A stretch of 64,000 bases of DNA from Luscinia megarhynchos (lineage: Eukaryota > Chordata > Aves > Passeriformes > Turdidae): assembly GCA_034336665.1 (NCBI GenBank), contig JAPFBE010000013.1:23043056-23107055 (forward strand), given 5' to 3'. A program made the translations under genes and the position numbers. Every line of letters starts with the position of its first letter. Position 1 is the stretch's first letter. Under the pieces are notes generated by a model. It ran no database searches and had not been told where the DNA came from. It saw only the letters and a program-made list of their open reading frames with translations. Positions 12,598-24,700 of this stretch are shown in pieces.

Positions 12598-14126
12598 TTC
12601 AATGATTATTCAGAATCTGAAGTGGAAGAAGCTTCATATCACCAGCTGCTGAACCACCTGAGAACTACGCACCTATAGTTGAATCCCCACCATCACTGGA
12701 TGACTTACCTGGCGTGGAAGCACCAGCATCTGCAGCCCAGCCATATGTAGTGGAATTGCCAGTGTCTGCAGACCACCTGGCTGTCAAGAAACCAACACAT
12801 TCTGAGCACCACTTCCTGCACATCGTATAGTCTGCATCAGGGAAAGCTCACCTGAGATCAAACTGTGGGCGAACTTCCATGTTTCAAAGTCAAGATGTAC
12901 ACCTCTGAATCCACACAGGATGGCACTAACACTATTGAGACTGTGTTGTCAGCAGCAGAGATTACATTCGAATCATTGGAGAACCCGGAAGCTTTTGGAG
13001 ACCCCTATCAAGATGCCATGAATTATGTGGAGGAACATAAAATTCTACAGATATTTCAGGTGAAGTACATATTTCTCATCTTCTTCCAGAGGCTTATGTG
13101 AGAAGTTTGGCCTAAAGTTAGCTTGAACCAAATTATCCCTTCCCCAGCCCCCTCCTTGTCCTGTGCTTTCTTAAGTATAGACTTAAGAAAAAGCAATAGA
13201 AAAGGACCTTTGGTCATCTTTGGTGTCTGAAGAGATTCTTGCTTTTTAAATTTCAGATAGTGTTGGAACAGGAAATGCAGGCACCCATCTATCCAAGGTT
13301 CAATAATTCTTTCCTTCTGTTTGTCTCAGGATATCACGGAAAAACTGCTTATCCAAAAGCCTGATGACCCCTTGCAGTTCATATTGCAGGAGGTAGGGTG
13401 CCTTGCTGAGGCTCTGTGGGGATGGGGTCAGCTTTGTTGAGCACACTAGAATCACGATCAGCCTGGGACTCTTTCTCTGACTGTGTGTTTGCTGTCTTGG
13501 GAAGAGGAAAAGCACAGGCAGCAGCAGAGTGCCTGGTATGCAAGGGACCATGTGTACTCTGAAAAGGAGGAAAGGTTTGGAAGGGTGGGGGAAGAATGGG
13601 GTGAATGTGCCCTGGAATTACTTGAGATGTGAGGGAAGCTTCATGTCAGAGATCTCTGTGACCCTTCTCGAGCTGCCTCTATCCCAAACTGGGAGGGGCA
13701 CTTTTTCTGCCCACACTCCCCTATTCAAAAGAGCTGTCTCTGCTGATCCTGCAGGGTATTAAAACACACGTAATTCAAAGTCAGTGAAGTGAGACAATAG
13801 TCTGGGAGTGAGTTAGAAATGGGGGTTGCTTCTTGGGAGAAGGAAGAGGTTAGAAGAAAGAGAGCAGACAGAGGAAAAGAGTGAGTGTCTTCCTTCACTG
13901 ACCTCTAGTCTGTTAGGAGAAGCACCATCTTTGAGGTTTGCTACTGGGTTCATGGTGTAGCAAGCAAAAAAATTCCAGAGGAATGTCAAGGTCAGTTCTG
14001 GGCGTCAGTGTGAAAGCAAATAAGCTCCCAAATGACTCTCCTTTTCCTTTTGCCCAGGTGCAGTCTATGATAAATGCCAGGCAAGCAGAACCGGAGAGAC
14101 TATCGGCACAGAACAAAGATGTGTAG
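12598..14126 (+). CDS. TEX55: TEX55-like RIIa-domain protein, C-terminal exons
   Basis: TEX55 (C3orf30) is a testis-enriched protein with an RIIa-type dimerisation/docking region at its C-terminus and is thought to act in spermatids and sperm. Three exons join in phase: up to 13,059, then 13,330-13,392, then 14,058-14,126 with a TAG stop. Together they encode DPYQDAMNYVEEHKILQIFQ, then DITEKLLIQKPDDPLQFILQ, then VQSMINARQAEP. This is the conserved TEX55 tail. The gene lies upstream of UPK1B on the same strand, as in human. The upstream exon (from about 12,598) has an acidic start and a Pro/Ala-rich middle that lie in different frames, with a stop at 12,853 just before the RIIa frame. Either this part is disrupted or the splicing differs. 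The C-terminal call is firm; intactness of the whole gene is doubtful. Confidence 0.72.
12856..13059 (+). CDS. TEX55: TEX55-like exon with start of RIIa region
   Basis: The frame is open from 12,856 (after a TGA at 12,853-12,855) to a donor CAG|GTGAAG after 13,059, phase 0. The last 20 residues are the first helix of the RIIa-like domain. The true 5' boundary is uncertain because the upstream sequence is in another frame. Confidence 0.65.
13330..13392 (+). CDS. TEX55: TEX55-like exon, middle of RIIa region
   Basis: This is a 63-base exon in phase 0 on both sides. It has a CTCAG acceptor and a GAG|GTAGGG donor. It encodes 21 residues with the KPDDPLQFIL motif typical of RIIa domains. Confidence 0.8.
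14058..14126 (+). CDS. TEX55: TEX55-like terminal coding exon
   Basis: The acceptor is TTTTGCCCAG. The exon encodes 22 residues starting VQSM and ends in TAG. A candidate poly(A) signal AATAAA lies at 14,860-14,865. Confidence 0.78.
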   Translation: MQSMINARQAEPERLSAQNKDV

Positions 14127-14859
14127 GTGTTTCTAGAAGAGGGCCTGCCTACTCCTTTTGGCCCCCATTGACCTTGCTGTTGTGGTATTGCCACAACATG
14201 ACTTCAGAACACCATGTAGCCATTGGCAATAACTTGGAAAAGATCTGCTTGTTTGTCTCTTGCCTGTTTTCTCTGTTTTGTATGCTTGTGCTTCCCCTTG
14301 GGTTTGAATCCAGCAGCCAAGTTTTGCTTTGGAATCAGAGACTGAGATCTAAATGTGCATAGATCTGTATGCACATATGGCACATCTTGAAGAGGCAGGT
14401 CTGCTGAACTTCTATGCATATAAATGCATAAATCTCATATTTAGGCCACTCCAGACTGCCTTTCTGTGCAGCTCAGACAATGCAAGAACAGAAGCAAGTA
14501 GAGTCAAAAACAGCCCTGGACAGCCCACCGCCTTCTTTTTTTATGTTGCGTTGGTGGCTTACTGTGTCCAGTTATGCAGCAGCACCAATGCCTATTTAAT
14601 ATGCTGGTAGTTTGTGTCTGGGCTTTCGCAGTGCTTCCAGAGCTCCTCTAATGCAAAAAGCTGTCTCCCTGCCTCTTCCAAACACTGTATACAGCTGTCT
14701 CACCCTTAATCATCACTGTTGGACACTGATCACTCTGCTTCTTGATGTTGCCCTGCCTATATCATTGTAAGTACAGTGTATAACCAGAACAGTAAAGCAA
14801 CAGTTGCACACACCCTTTATGCTTTCAGAAGATATTGTCACTCAGGAATGTGGGAGGTG

Positions 14860-14865
14860 AATAAA
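14860..14865 (+). terminator. Candidate poly(A) signal of TEX55-like gene
   Basis: A canonical AATAAA lies 734 bases after the stop codon, on the + strand. The cleavage site itself cannot be seen. Confidence 0.35.
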
Positions 14866-17800
14866 AGCAAACAAATCAAAATCAAGCACTGGTAGCCCAG
14901 AGAATTGAGTGTCAAGGTACATTTCGCAAACACATTATTTGAACTGTGTTTGATTTTTGAAACACTTACATTACTTGTTTTCATACTATCCAAGTGTCTG
15001 TTTCTACCCTGCAAATTTTTTTTTTTTATTTCTTCTTCCTGTCTCTTGCCTGACAATTATTGTAAATGTGCAACAGAGCATACTGTTATTTTGGCTTAAT
15101 AGATTGTCTGTGTGCAGTAGATGCCAGAAAGGGTTTTTATGTCACTATAGCCTTTTCTTTTTTTAGGCAAGTGCTCTAATTTCCTGATGAATGATGGTGT
15201 ATTCCCAAATGACTGTCTCTGTGGCTATGAAGAGAGCAGCATAAAAACATCCATCTATCTATTTTTAAAAAAATAATAAATTATGATTGGGTTGTGAGAT
15301 TCTCCACAGCACAGCTTGGGCACCAAAAGTCTGGGAATAACAGAGGGCAAGTATTTGGCATACAAATTCCATGTGTGAGATGAGTTTCCTTTCTATCTGA
15401 GTCTCTCAAAAAGGATCAGTTAACTCATGTGTTTGAAGATTGAAGGCAGGTAAGCACCCTTGTCATTCATAGGGGAGGGTTTTTTTTATGGTTTTTGTGA
15501 GCCTAAAGATGGTTCAAGAGTCAGGTTAAATCTTCATTGGTTTTATAACAGTTTTAATGTAGGTTTAGGCATCTAGGTCCCACTGCAGAAGTGAGATGCT
15601 TTTGAAATCCCTACTTATCTCCAGCAACTGGAAAAATCCAACACTGAGAATCTGAGGTTGATCTGCTTACAAATTCTTGACCAAAAATGTATCAGAGTGA
15701 AAAACAATGTATATGTGCCCTGTCCTAATGTATCTCTGGGGAGCAGGAAATGTGTGGCAGATGAACATAATGTTTGAAGTCTTCTCATCTCTATGGTCAT
15801 TTGTCAACATATTGTCCCAGGAGATGGATAAGCTGACATTTTGTTGTAGAACAGGAGTAGGGTGCCTTGGGGTACAGCCTTCACTGTATATTTCCTGCTT
15901 CTGTCATTTGAGCATTGCCTTTTGTTGTTCTCTTTTACTTACAAAAAGCTTTTGTCCTGTAATATGTTCTCAGACTATAAGTATATGCCTTCAACTTCGT
16001 GTCAGCATTAAGGGAGTTATGCAAGGGAAGATCCTTAATTCCTCTCTCAGGTAGGTTGAAATGAGGTGGAAATCAGTCTTACAGGTGACAGAAGTTTTGC
16101 AGGAGAGGCTGTACCTGGTGTTCCTCAGTAATCTCAGGGCCACAGTTTTCCTTTGGTGGCCTGGGCACCTCATCTCATGCTAACAAAGTTGCTGTATGGT
16201 ATCAAGAAGTCCTTCCCAGTACACATAAGACAGAGCATCTGTCTTGTCTGTTTCAAGAAAATAGTGTTTTCTGTTCTTTTCTTTCGACTAAGGAGAGGTC
16301 TTTCTCCTTAGAGGAGCAGTTTTCTAGAAATGAATTAGGCTGTACCCAGGACAAGCTCTATGGGCTTGGAGTTGGCATGTGTAGATGGCATGAGACTGGG
16401 GAAGGCAATGGGCCAAGGACAATCCTTCCATGTTCACAGACTTGAGTGACATTGGGGATTATATCATCTCTGAGCAAGGACTTTGACCAGAAATCTTGGG
16501 GAACTTATCATGAGCTAAGGAGAAATGTCACTTCCTTCACCTCAAACTTCTCATATGATTGAACTTAATTTTATGCAAACAAATAAGCATCCTGCAGAAT
16601 GTTTGCAGAATGTTTGCAGATTAAGGTGTTTAAGGTAGTCATACAGCTGTAGTTTTTGATCTGCTTCTGAATTATTCTGAAAAACACACTCTAACTCTAG
16701 AAAAAAATCTACTTCACATTAAGGCACTGTTGTTTGTGTATAAGAAGGCTTTTCTGTGCTGAAGAAAAGTTAGATTTAAAATGGCAACTTTTAATGTAAT
16801 ATTAATTCCAGAGTGATTGTCCCTTTTCCACAATTTCTTCTAAGTGGGCATTTATCAACATGACGTTAAACTGTCATTAAATTTCTTGCTTTGAGTGCTC
16901 ATAAGGAATTTCTAGTTCCTCGTGTGTAACTGAAACTATTCCATATAAGTCCTTATAGCATACTAGTCACAGCACATTTGAATGCCCTCCAGAGTGCTAA
17001 GCAACATGACTAACATCTGTTGTTTGCTCCTTCTCCTCTCTACAAGGGAAATGACTGTGCACTGAAGTGCATTCTTTTAGAAAGTGTGATTTGAGCGTTT
17101 TTTACCACACCTGTGTATTTCTGTGTACTTCTAATAGAAAAGTCATGAAGTGGAAGGTGTGGAAGTTGGACGTAGTTTGTAGTTCCCAAGGATTATTCCT
17201 CTGCAGTATAAGCTGGGCACTGAGAAAACACATTATTTTCAAGGAAGAGATTTTTTTTGTTCATGCATGGACAGGCCCAGGATGGAACACCCAGTTCATC
17301 TGCCAAATGGCATGATCTCATAGTGCCCAGACTGTTTCTGTTTTGAACCTTGTGTTCCTCCAGAGGCAGGATGCAGAGGAGCCAATCAGGAGGAAAGTGT
17401 AGTCCCTGTAAAACAGGTCTCTTAGACCAAAACATCAGTTCCTTTTCCTGCCATTTCTGTATGGAACTTGAAAAGACTCAGCCGCCCCAAGCAATACTGA
17501 AGTTGCCTGTGTACTGCTTCTAACCAATGGAAAAAAAATGTAACAGCTGATTAAAAATCCTTTGAAAAGTTCACACAGCCTCTGCTCTGGTTCTTATGTG
17601 GAGGGCACAGGCAAGACCTCCCTTCAATGGGCAGCTGCTTACAGCATGAGACATTCCATTGTGACTCACTGGATATGAATTACTGCTGCTTAACACGAAC
17701 TTTAAGTTAGTTAAATGCCATTGATTTCAAAGTTTCACAATTGTTTGAAACTCATAGTAGGCAGCAGCAACTGCTTTCATGTCTGAAATGGAAGAAAGTA

Positions 17801-19110
17801 ACCTCTGGGTAGTCTAACAAAGAGCTTAGCTAAAGAGAGCTCTGGCTGAAGACTGGAAAATGTGGAAGTACTAGGGAAGGAAATATACTGAGGCAAATTG
17901 ATCAAACTCTCTGACATGCCTCCAGGTTGTATTCCAGGGAAAGCTTCTCTTGACCATTCTTTCATCCAGATGAAATGTAGGAGAAAATGAAAAAATATTT
18001 CCTTAAGGTCAGGCATTATTATCCATGGCTGCATTCCTTTTTTGGGGACTGTCCTTATGGACAACACTGATGTAGCAGCATCACCAAAAGCTCATGTGCA
18101 CAGTTTGACATACAATAATGAAAAGAACTTCGAAGTGACATGGATTGGATGAATTCATCATCTCCTGGAGAAATACGTTGGACTGGAATGTCACTGCAGA
18201 ACAGATTAATTTAGGCAAAGCAGATACAAGAGATTTCTATGTATATATAATTCAACACTGGAAACTGACTGTGAACACCCCAGTCATTGATCTGTTTTAG
18301 AAATTCCTGGTATGAATGAATGGAGTGGCTCTTCTTCCTCAAGACTATCATCTCAATTCCCCATGCAACTCCTCTCACAGATGGGAATATCTTACCCTCC
18401 TTTGTCACAGACCTTATTGTTCTCAAGCACTAGGAAGGGCATCTCCATGGCTTATTCATCCAAGAGTCTGGGGTAAACTATCTTCCGGGGCAGAAAAGAG
18501 GAGAAACTGCTGGTGTAATCTCATAAACTGTGGTGAAATAATACCAGGAAAGAAACAAACAGTGAGATGAACTCCTTTTCTTTCTGATATTGTTACTTTG
18601 AGACCAAAATGTGCATCTTTTTCATTGTCATTAGAGGTGAGAGGTGGAGTAACACAGGGTTGCACAGAGCCAGACTTATGAAGGTGCACAGCTATCTAGT
18701 GCAGTTCTCAAAATAAAAAGGGAAATATTGTAGCTAAGGGAGTGAAACTCTTAGTTTATACTTGCCATGGAAACTTCACTATAAACTTACATGCCTTTAA
18801 GGCAAATGCCTTATTTAGACTCATATGGTCCAACATTAAAAACTACTATTAACTGGGAGGCAGGATCCACACTAGGGTTAGGGAGTTTTTAAGGAAAAGA
18901 GGTGACCTCTGTCCTTTCTCCTTCCTGTCCCTTAGGGTAACTTCTAGCATAAAACAAGAAACAAGTGAATAGAGGCATGTGTAATACTGCAGTTGTTTGT
19001 TAATGGAAAACGCATATAATACCAGCCTTTGAAGAAAAACAGTTCCCACCCTGAGGAGCTTTTGGAGTTTAGACAGGTGAGAAGACATTAGGGGGAAGGC
19101 TGTATCACAT
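14866..19110. other. Non-coding DNA, no gene recognised
   Basis: The stretch is AT-rich, with only short unsupported open frames. A three-copy direct repeat of GCAGAATGTTT sits near 16,592-16,620. I see no exon, RNA gene or recognisable transposon. Confidence 0.5.
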
Positions 19111-19116
19111 GCAGGC

Positions 19117-19466
19117 TGTTGTAACCCAATACCAGGGGTAAAAGAAATGTTTTAACCCTTCCCAAATTTCTATCTCATTGGCAGAAGGCCACAGGGGCCT
19201 CTTCCTCTCTTATCTCTCATGTTTACCCAAACTTCGTGTCCACATCTTATTGGCAGAGAGCCAAAAACCCCTCCCTGACCTTTTCCTAGAAAAACCGTTA
19301 GCTGAGATCCTTTGTTCTCTTTGTTCCCTGAGACCACGATGAAATAAAGCTACCCTAAGAAGATAAAGAGCCTCTTTTGTATCTTTAGGTTATCTTACAT
19401 GTAACTCCTAATTAACTCTCTCAGAGTAATTCAGCTAGGAGGGAGTTAATTTAAGGGCAAGTTACA
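19117..19466 (+). mobile_element. ERVK-like solo LTR
   Basis: This 350-bp block starts TGTTGTAACCC and ends AAGTTACA, short inverted ends of LTR type. It is flanked by a perfect 6-bp target duplication GCAGGC (19,111-19,116 and 19,467-19,472). It contains AATAAA at 19,343-19,348, followed about 25 bases later by a T/G-rich stretch, the usual R-U5 layout. A 6-bp duplication is typical of class II (ERVK) elements. No internal sequence is present, so it is a solo LTR. Confidence 0.75.
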
Positions 19467-19472
19467 GCAGGC

Positions 19473-21364
19473 AAATGGTCAGAGACTGAAAGGTTTTTAA
19501 GTGTCTCAAATTTACATAAACATCATGAATACTACAGTTCCTCTGAAGAGCAGATCAATGCCAGCTCTATCCCACTATTGTTTAAGCCTTCCCTTGGGTC
19601 TAGCATAGTATCCTGCCTCCTTGCAAGGAGAATCAGTGAAGGACAGTATTGCCAGTTTGCTGGAATTCCAAAGTATTGAAAGCAAGCACTGCCCATTGGA
19701 GAACACAGCTTTTGGCCCTGTTGTCTGAATCCTTTGTAGCATAACAGAGCTATCTTGAGAGACTGCTTGACCGTGGTGTGATGCCATGATGCTAATATAT
19801 GTTTGTCTTGGCAGATAGGAGTGCATATGGGAGAGGTTTAGTGACAGCTTCCTACATTTTGCCCCATTAGATGTTTAAATCTTTGTAAATGAGGAGCAAA
19901 GCCCTTTAAAAAGGTAGAAGCTGAGAAGGGTCCAGCACAACTACACATAGAACAACTTTTCCTCGTTAGCTTCCATAGACTTCTTAGCAGCTGTTTTAAG
20001 CCTTCCTGGTTTTTTAGAAATCACTTGTGGAAAAACGGCATCGAAGTAGCAGGTTAAAAGGCGTCTTGAATTTATAAAAGCAGAATAAAATGTAACCTTT
20101 CCTATGTGTGCCCGTGAGAGGGCAGCACAGACCTGCTGAACCTTTGCTAAAGACTATTCAGAGGCATGAGTTTACATCCAGCTATGGAGCAGCTAAAAGA
20201 AGAGGTGGAAAGGTCTGTGTAGAAGGGCTAGATAGCCTAAAGCATAAGCTCATCCATCATCCACCTGAGACTGAAACCCAGGTACAGCTCGGTACAGGCT
20301 TGACTGGGTGCACAGGAGGATCTGAGTCTCTCAGATTTCTCAGGGAGGTTTCCAGTTAGGTACTGAAACCTTGGAAGAGTTTCAGTGGAAGAATTTTGGA
20401 CAGTGCCTACAGTTCTGTTAAAGCAATGAGTCGGTGTGAGACATCAACCACACCCTTGCCAAGGCAGAGGCTGTCACCCCGGGAGCACTACAAACATACC
20501 CAAGGTGAGTGCTATTAATTTCCATTGCAGTGTTGCACCAGCCAACACCCCCTGCTTTTCCCCATTCCTCCCACTGCCGAGACTCTTGTGATGCAGCTTT
20601 AATTGACTGTCCTCCCTCTTTCTGCTGGGTGCATGAGAACTCTGGCAAGGTTGACGGTGGAAATGCTGAGATAAATGAAACATGCTTACAGCGTGTTGGA
20701 AACTGGGTGCTGACAGGCAACCATATGTAGATGGCAGTACTCCACTGCCAGCCCTTTGTGGCCTTCTGCATCAGATGCAGCTAATGCAGAGGAGGCAAGT
20801 AGTGAGTTTGGGAGCAATGAGGTATCCCCAAACACCTTTTGTTAATAAGCTAAAATCAATGTGAGCAAGTCTCTTTGGCCCTTGCAAACAAGCAGTAAAC
20901 GTTCCCAAACAAGACCTCTTTGAAGCATGTTGTGGCTCATGACTGACAGACAGGATTTTGGAGGAGAGGTTTTTTACTGTCAGCAAGAACAATGCAGTCA
21001 CCAGACCCAGACAGAATAGCTTGTTCCCAGTCTGCTAGGGAAAACTCAACTGAACTAACAGTAATAAAGGACCATCATAGTGCCAAGGCTGTTCAGGAGC
21101 TGAGACTGCATCCTAATGGCTGTATTGACACTGACATGTGCAGTCTTTCAGAGGCCTGGTTTCATAACCAAGAGCAATACAGAGACACAGGCTAGCAGAT
21201 CTTCCCTGGACAGCCTTTTAAAGAAGGCTTATCTAAAAGACAAGCAGAAAAATTCTGCCTTCTCAAAAGTCTTTTCACCTGCCACAGATCTCTGCAAATC
21301 CCAGGCAATCGTTTGCTAAGGCACAATGAGATTTCTATCCTCCTGTGAGCCTTCCCTGTGAGCT
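19473..21364. other. Non-coding DNA, no gene recognised
   Basis: No supported exon. The longest open frame (117 codons, - strand, 20,418-20,771) has no recognisable domain and is not flanked by convincing splice sites. Confidence 0.5.
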
Positions 21365-21797
21365 CCTCTCTTATGAAGACAGGCCGTGAGAGGTGAGGTT
21401 ATTCAGCTTGGAGAAGAGAAGGCTTAGGGGAAACCTCATTGTAGCCTTCCAGTAGTTAAAAGGGGCTTATAAAAAGGAGGGGAGCTGGACTTCTTATACC
21501 AGCAGGTAGTGATAGGACAAGAGGAAATAGCTTTAAACTGAAAGAGGGCAGATTTAGATTATGTGTTAGGAAAAATTTCTTTATTCAGAGGGTGGTGAAG
21601 CACTGGAACAGGTTGCCCAGAGAAACTCTGGATGCCCCATCCCTAGACGTATCCAAGGCCAGGCTGGATGGGGCTCTGAGCAACTTAGTCTAGTGAATGG
21701 CATCCCTGCCCAGGCCAGGAGGGTCAGAACTAGATGATCTTTAAAGTTCCTTCCAACCCAAATCATTCTATGATTCCATGATTCTGTGATTCTGTGG
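21365..21797 (+). mobile_element. CR1 LINE fragment with 3' tail
   Basis: Typical CR1 3' sequence: TTCAGCTTGGAGAAGAGAAGG near 21,399, GGACAAGAGGAAATAG, CACTGGAACAGGTTGCCCAG at 21,600, CAAGGCCAGGCTGGATGGGG, and GGGTCAGAACTAGATGATCTTTAAAGTTCCTTCCAACCCAA. It ends in the diagnostic short-tandem tail ATTCTATGATTCCATGATTCTGTGATTCTGTGG. The 5' end is truncated; that boundary is approximate. Confidence 0.93.
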
Positions 21798-24700
21798 TTG
21801 CCTGTGGCCAGGCTCCTCTTCAGAATGAGCTGACCTGCCCTCAGATGAAGATGAGATACAAGAAAACACCATGTCCGATTTACTGGCCCCTTTATGCCAC
21901 CAAGTGTGTTGGTTGTGAAGTGTCACTCTTGAACTTGGCTCCCCTTCCCTGCTAGGAAAAACTCCTGCTGGTGGGAGGGGAATCAGGGCAGAGCTTGACC
22001 TCTGCACTCTCCCATGCTCCTCCATGCTTATTTTATCTTCCGGTTCTTGCATGTACAAAAATGTGACCTATGGGTTGCTGAAAGGCCTGAGTAAGATCAG
22101 AAGCTCTAAGATGCAGGTACTTCAGTCTGGATTTTCCTTTGCAGATATTGGCCTTGGGAATGTGTTGAGGCTCTCCTACAAATTCCCTTTGCAGTCAGCA
22201 GAGTAAGAGACATCCTTAGGGTAAGATTTAGAGCCCAAATTTCTCCCAGTGAGTACAAGAAGGCACCCTGAGGGTCTCCTTTATTAACAGTGGTAGCAGC
22301 CAATAGAGATTAATCTTTACAAGAATCCACTACTTCTCTAGGCTTTTGGGCTAAGACCGCTAAGGAAGGGAGCAAAATCAGCTGGTCTAATTGTTAGCAG
22401 CAGAGTACCAAGATTTGTTACTCCATTTACCCACACGTGCAAATATCACTATGAGCACTAACCCAAAATTCCCTGGGGAAGTAGTTCCCTGCCTGACCTT
22501 AGTTCTTTACCAGACAGGGCAACTTTCTCGAAGTTGTTTGTCCTTTCTGCTTGCTCACATGTTGGGAGAAACATTCTTTTCTAAAAGGCTGAATGTACAC
22601 ATTTTAATGCAATCTCATGATTCCAGTAGCTTGGGCTTTATGCAACCACACAATATTGCAAGTTTTAATGACACAAAAATACAGAATGTGGTTATAAGCT
22701 CCTGAATAAAGCTACCCTAAAAATTGAAAAGATAACATGCATCCCTCTCCTAACCCAAAATACAAAAAGACCCCAGTCCTTGAGAGTGGGCCCTACAAGC
22801 ACTCTTCTTAGGAATGAAGAGTACAGTGCCATATTCATTGCTAAATGCAGAACCCCAGGATTACCAGCATCACAAAGGTGCTTGTATCTTTGTAACACTT
22901 TTTGCCAAGGTAGCTGAGGTTTCAGACAGAAGTTACTGACTGCATTCCACATCATGCTAAATATTTATATTCAGTTCTGCTTTTCAGCCTATATGTTTGC
23001 AATTTTAGCTGGGGTGGCCAGTCCAGTGGCCCAGTGGTTTATCCTAACTATAATTAGCCCATGGTTGTTGCTCATGGTATGCCATTTGTCTCCCCACACT
23101 CAGCGCTGTTTGGTAAACAATTTCAGAGACAGAGTTTCTCTCCCCTGATCTCACTAGGTGGTGGTCACTTATTTATTCTCTGCACCCCACAGTTATTCCT
23201 CTCTCTTGAGGTTGTTAGAAGTGGCAAAAAAAGGGCAAAAATATTGCCAAAATGGGGAGGCAGCTGTAGCAAAAAATACAACTCAACTGGGGAGGCAGGA
23301 GGCAAGGCTGGCAGGAGGCCAGGCCAGCTGCAAACCCAAGAGGCACAGTGGACATCTGTCTCCCACCGCCTGCGTCCTCACTCCCTGTGCAGATGCACTG
23401 AGATGGGAGAGAAGGCAGCCATTAGGAATTCCCTTCTACTTTGGGGAGGAGCTGGCTCCTGGCCATGGCACGTGGAGAGCTTGGGTGGCAGACACGAGCC
23501 TCAACCCCAAATCTGGCCCAGGGAAGGATGGTCAAACTTCGGAATGGGAAGCAGCTCTTCGCAGCCCTCCTGGGAATGCAGGAGCAAAGCCGGGTGGCAG
23601 CAATTGGGACTGGGGCCATAGGGAGCATTGCCCTCAAGGAGGCGGTTGCTGACCCAGCTGATGAGCTCAGGACTCTACCAGGAAAGGTGGCAGCCCGTCC
23701 AGTCATGGGCAACCCCTCTGCAGCATGCTGCAACAGGGATGTTTGGCTTTACTCCCAGCAGTGCTGCTGTGAACTTACCACCGTATACTGGAGGGACAAT
23801 CATTGAAAAAGTCCCCTACCTGGGACAGACAGTGTGTGTCAAGCTGAACCTGTGCATGGGAGCAGGGGCTTGGCCAACACTGAAGCCACATTGGTAGAAA
23901 CAAGGGATTTCCTAAGCCCAGTCCCTCAACTGTGAGCTTTGATTTTACCATGCTACATTGAAAATGCAGTCAGGAACCTCCTGCTCATGCATGGCAGTGG
24001 CTCCATCATGACACTGATGTGAGGGGGTCATAGAGATGACTTCTGGGAGTCTGCTACTTTGACCACAAGCTCCTTTTCCTTTCTGTGTGTTCACTCCCTC
24101 CCTAATTCCTCCCACTCATATTATCTCAGCCTTAAATCATTATTTCCATGCTATGAAGAGAAAAAATTCAAAGGATTCAGGAAGGCAGGAAAGTATTCTT
24201 AGAGGTGAAGAGTGGAACCAACACACTGGAACTAACCACAACATCTAATCAGCCCTTTTCAGCAATTTTGGGCATTGTCCAGCATGCCTTCCATGCCAAT
24301 TTTGAATAAACATAGCATACTTTGTGACAGGCATGTTCTAACTTTGCCCTGTCACTCACTGTGCATGTTGCAATAACCAAGTGATAGATTTCCTGAGAAA
24401 TTTAATTTTCCACCTCCATCTGAAAATAGGACAGGCTGGGACCTCAGCATCTGACTGTCCCTGAAGATGAAGCCCCAAATGGCAGCATGTCTTCATTCCC
24501 AAGTCCCACTTTGCCTTTAACTCATTTGCAGCAGAGGTGTGCACATATGTGGGCCCGTGTCTGGATACACAAAGCACACATGTGTATGGGTTTGTACCTG
24601 CACACATACACAGGTATGGTTTTGTGCAGGGTGTGCACACTCAGAAGTCAAGAGCTTTCACAAGTGCAAGAGCTTGTGACCCATACAAATGTATGGGTCT

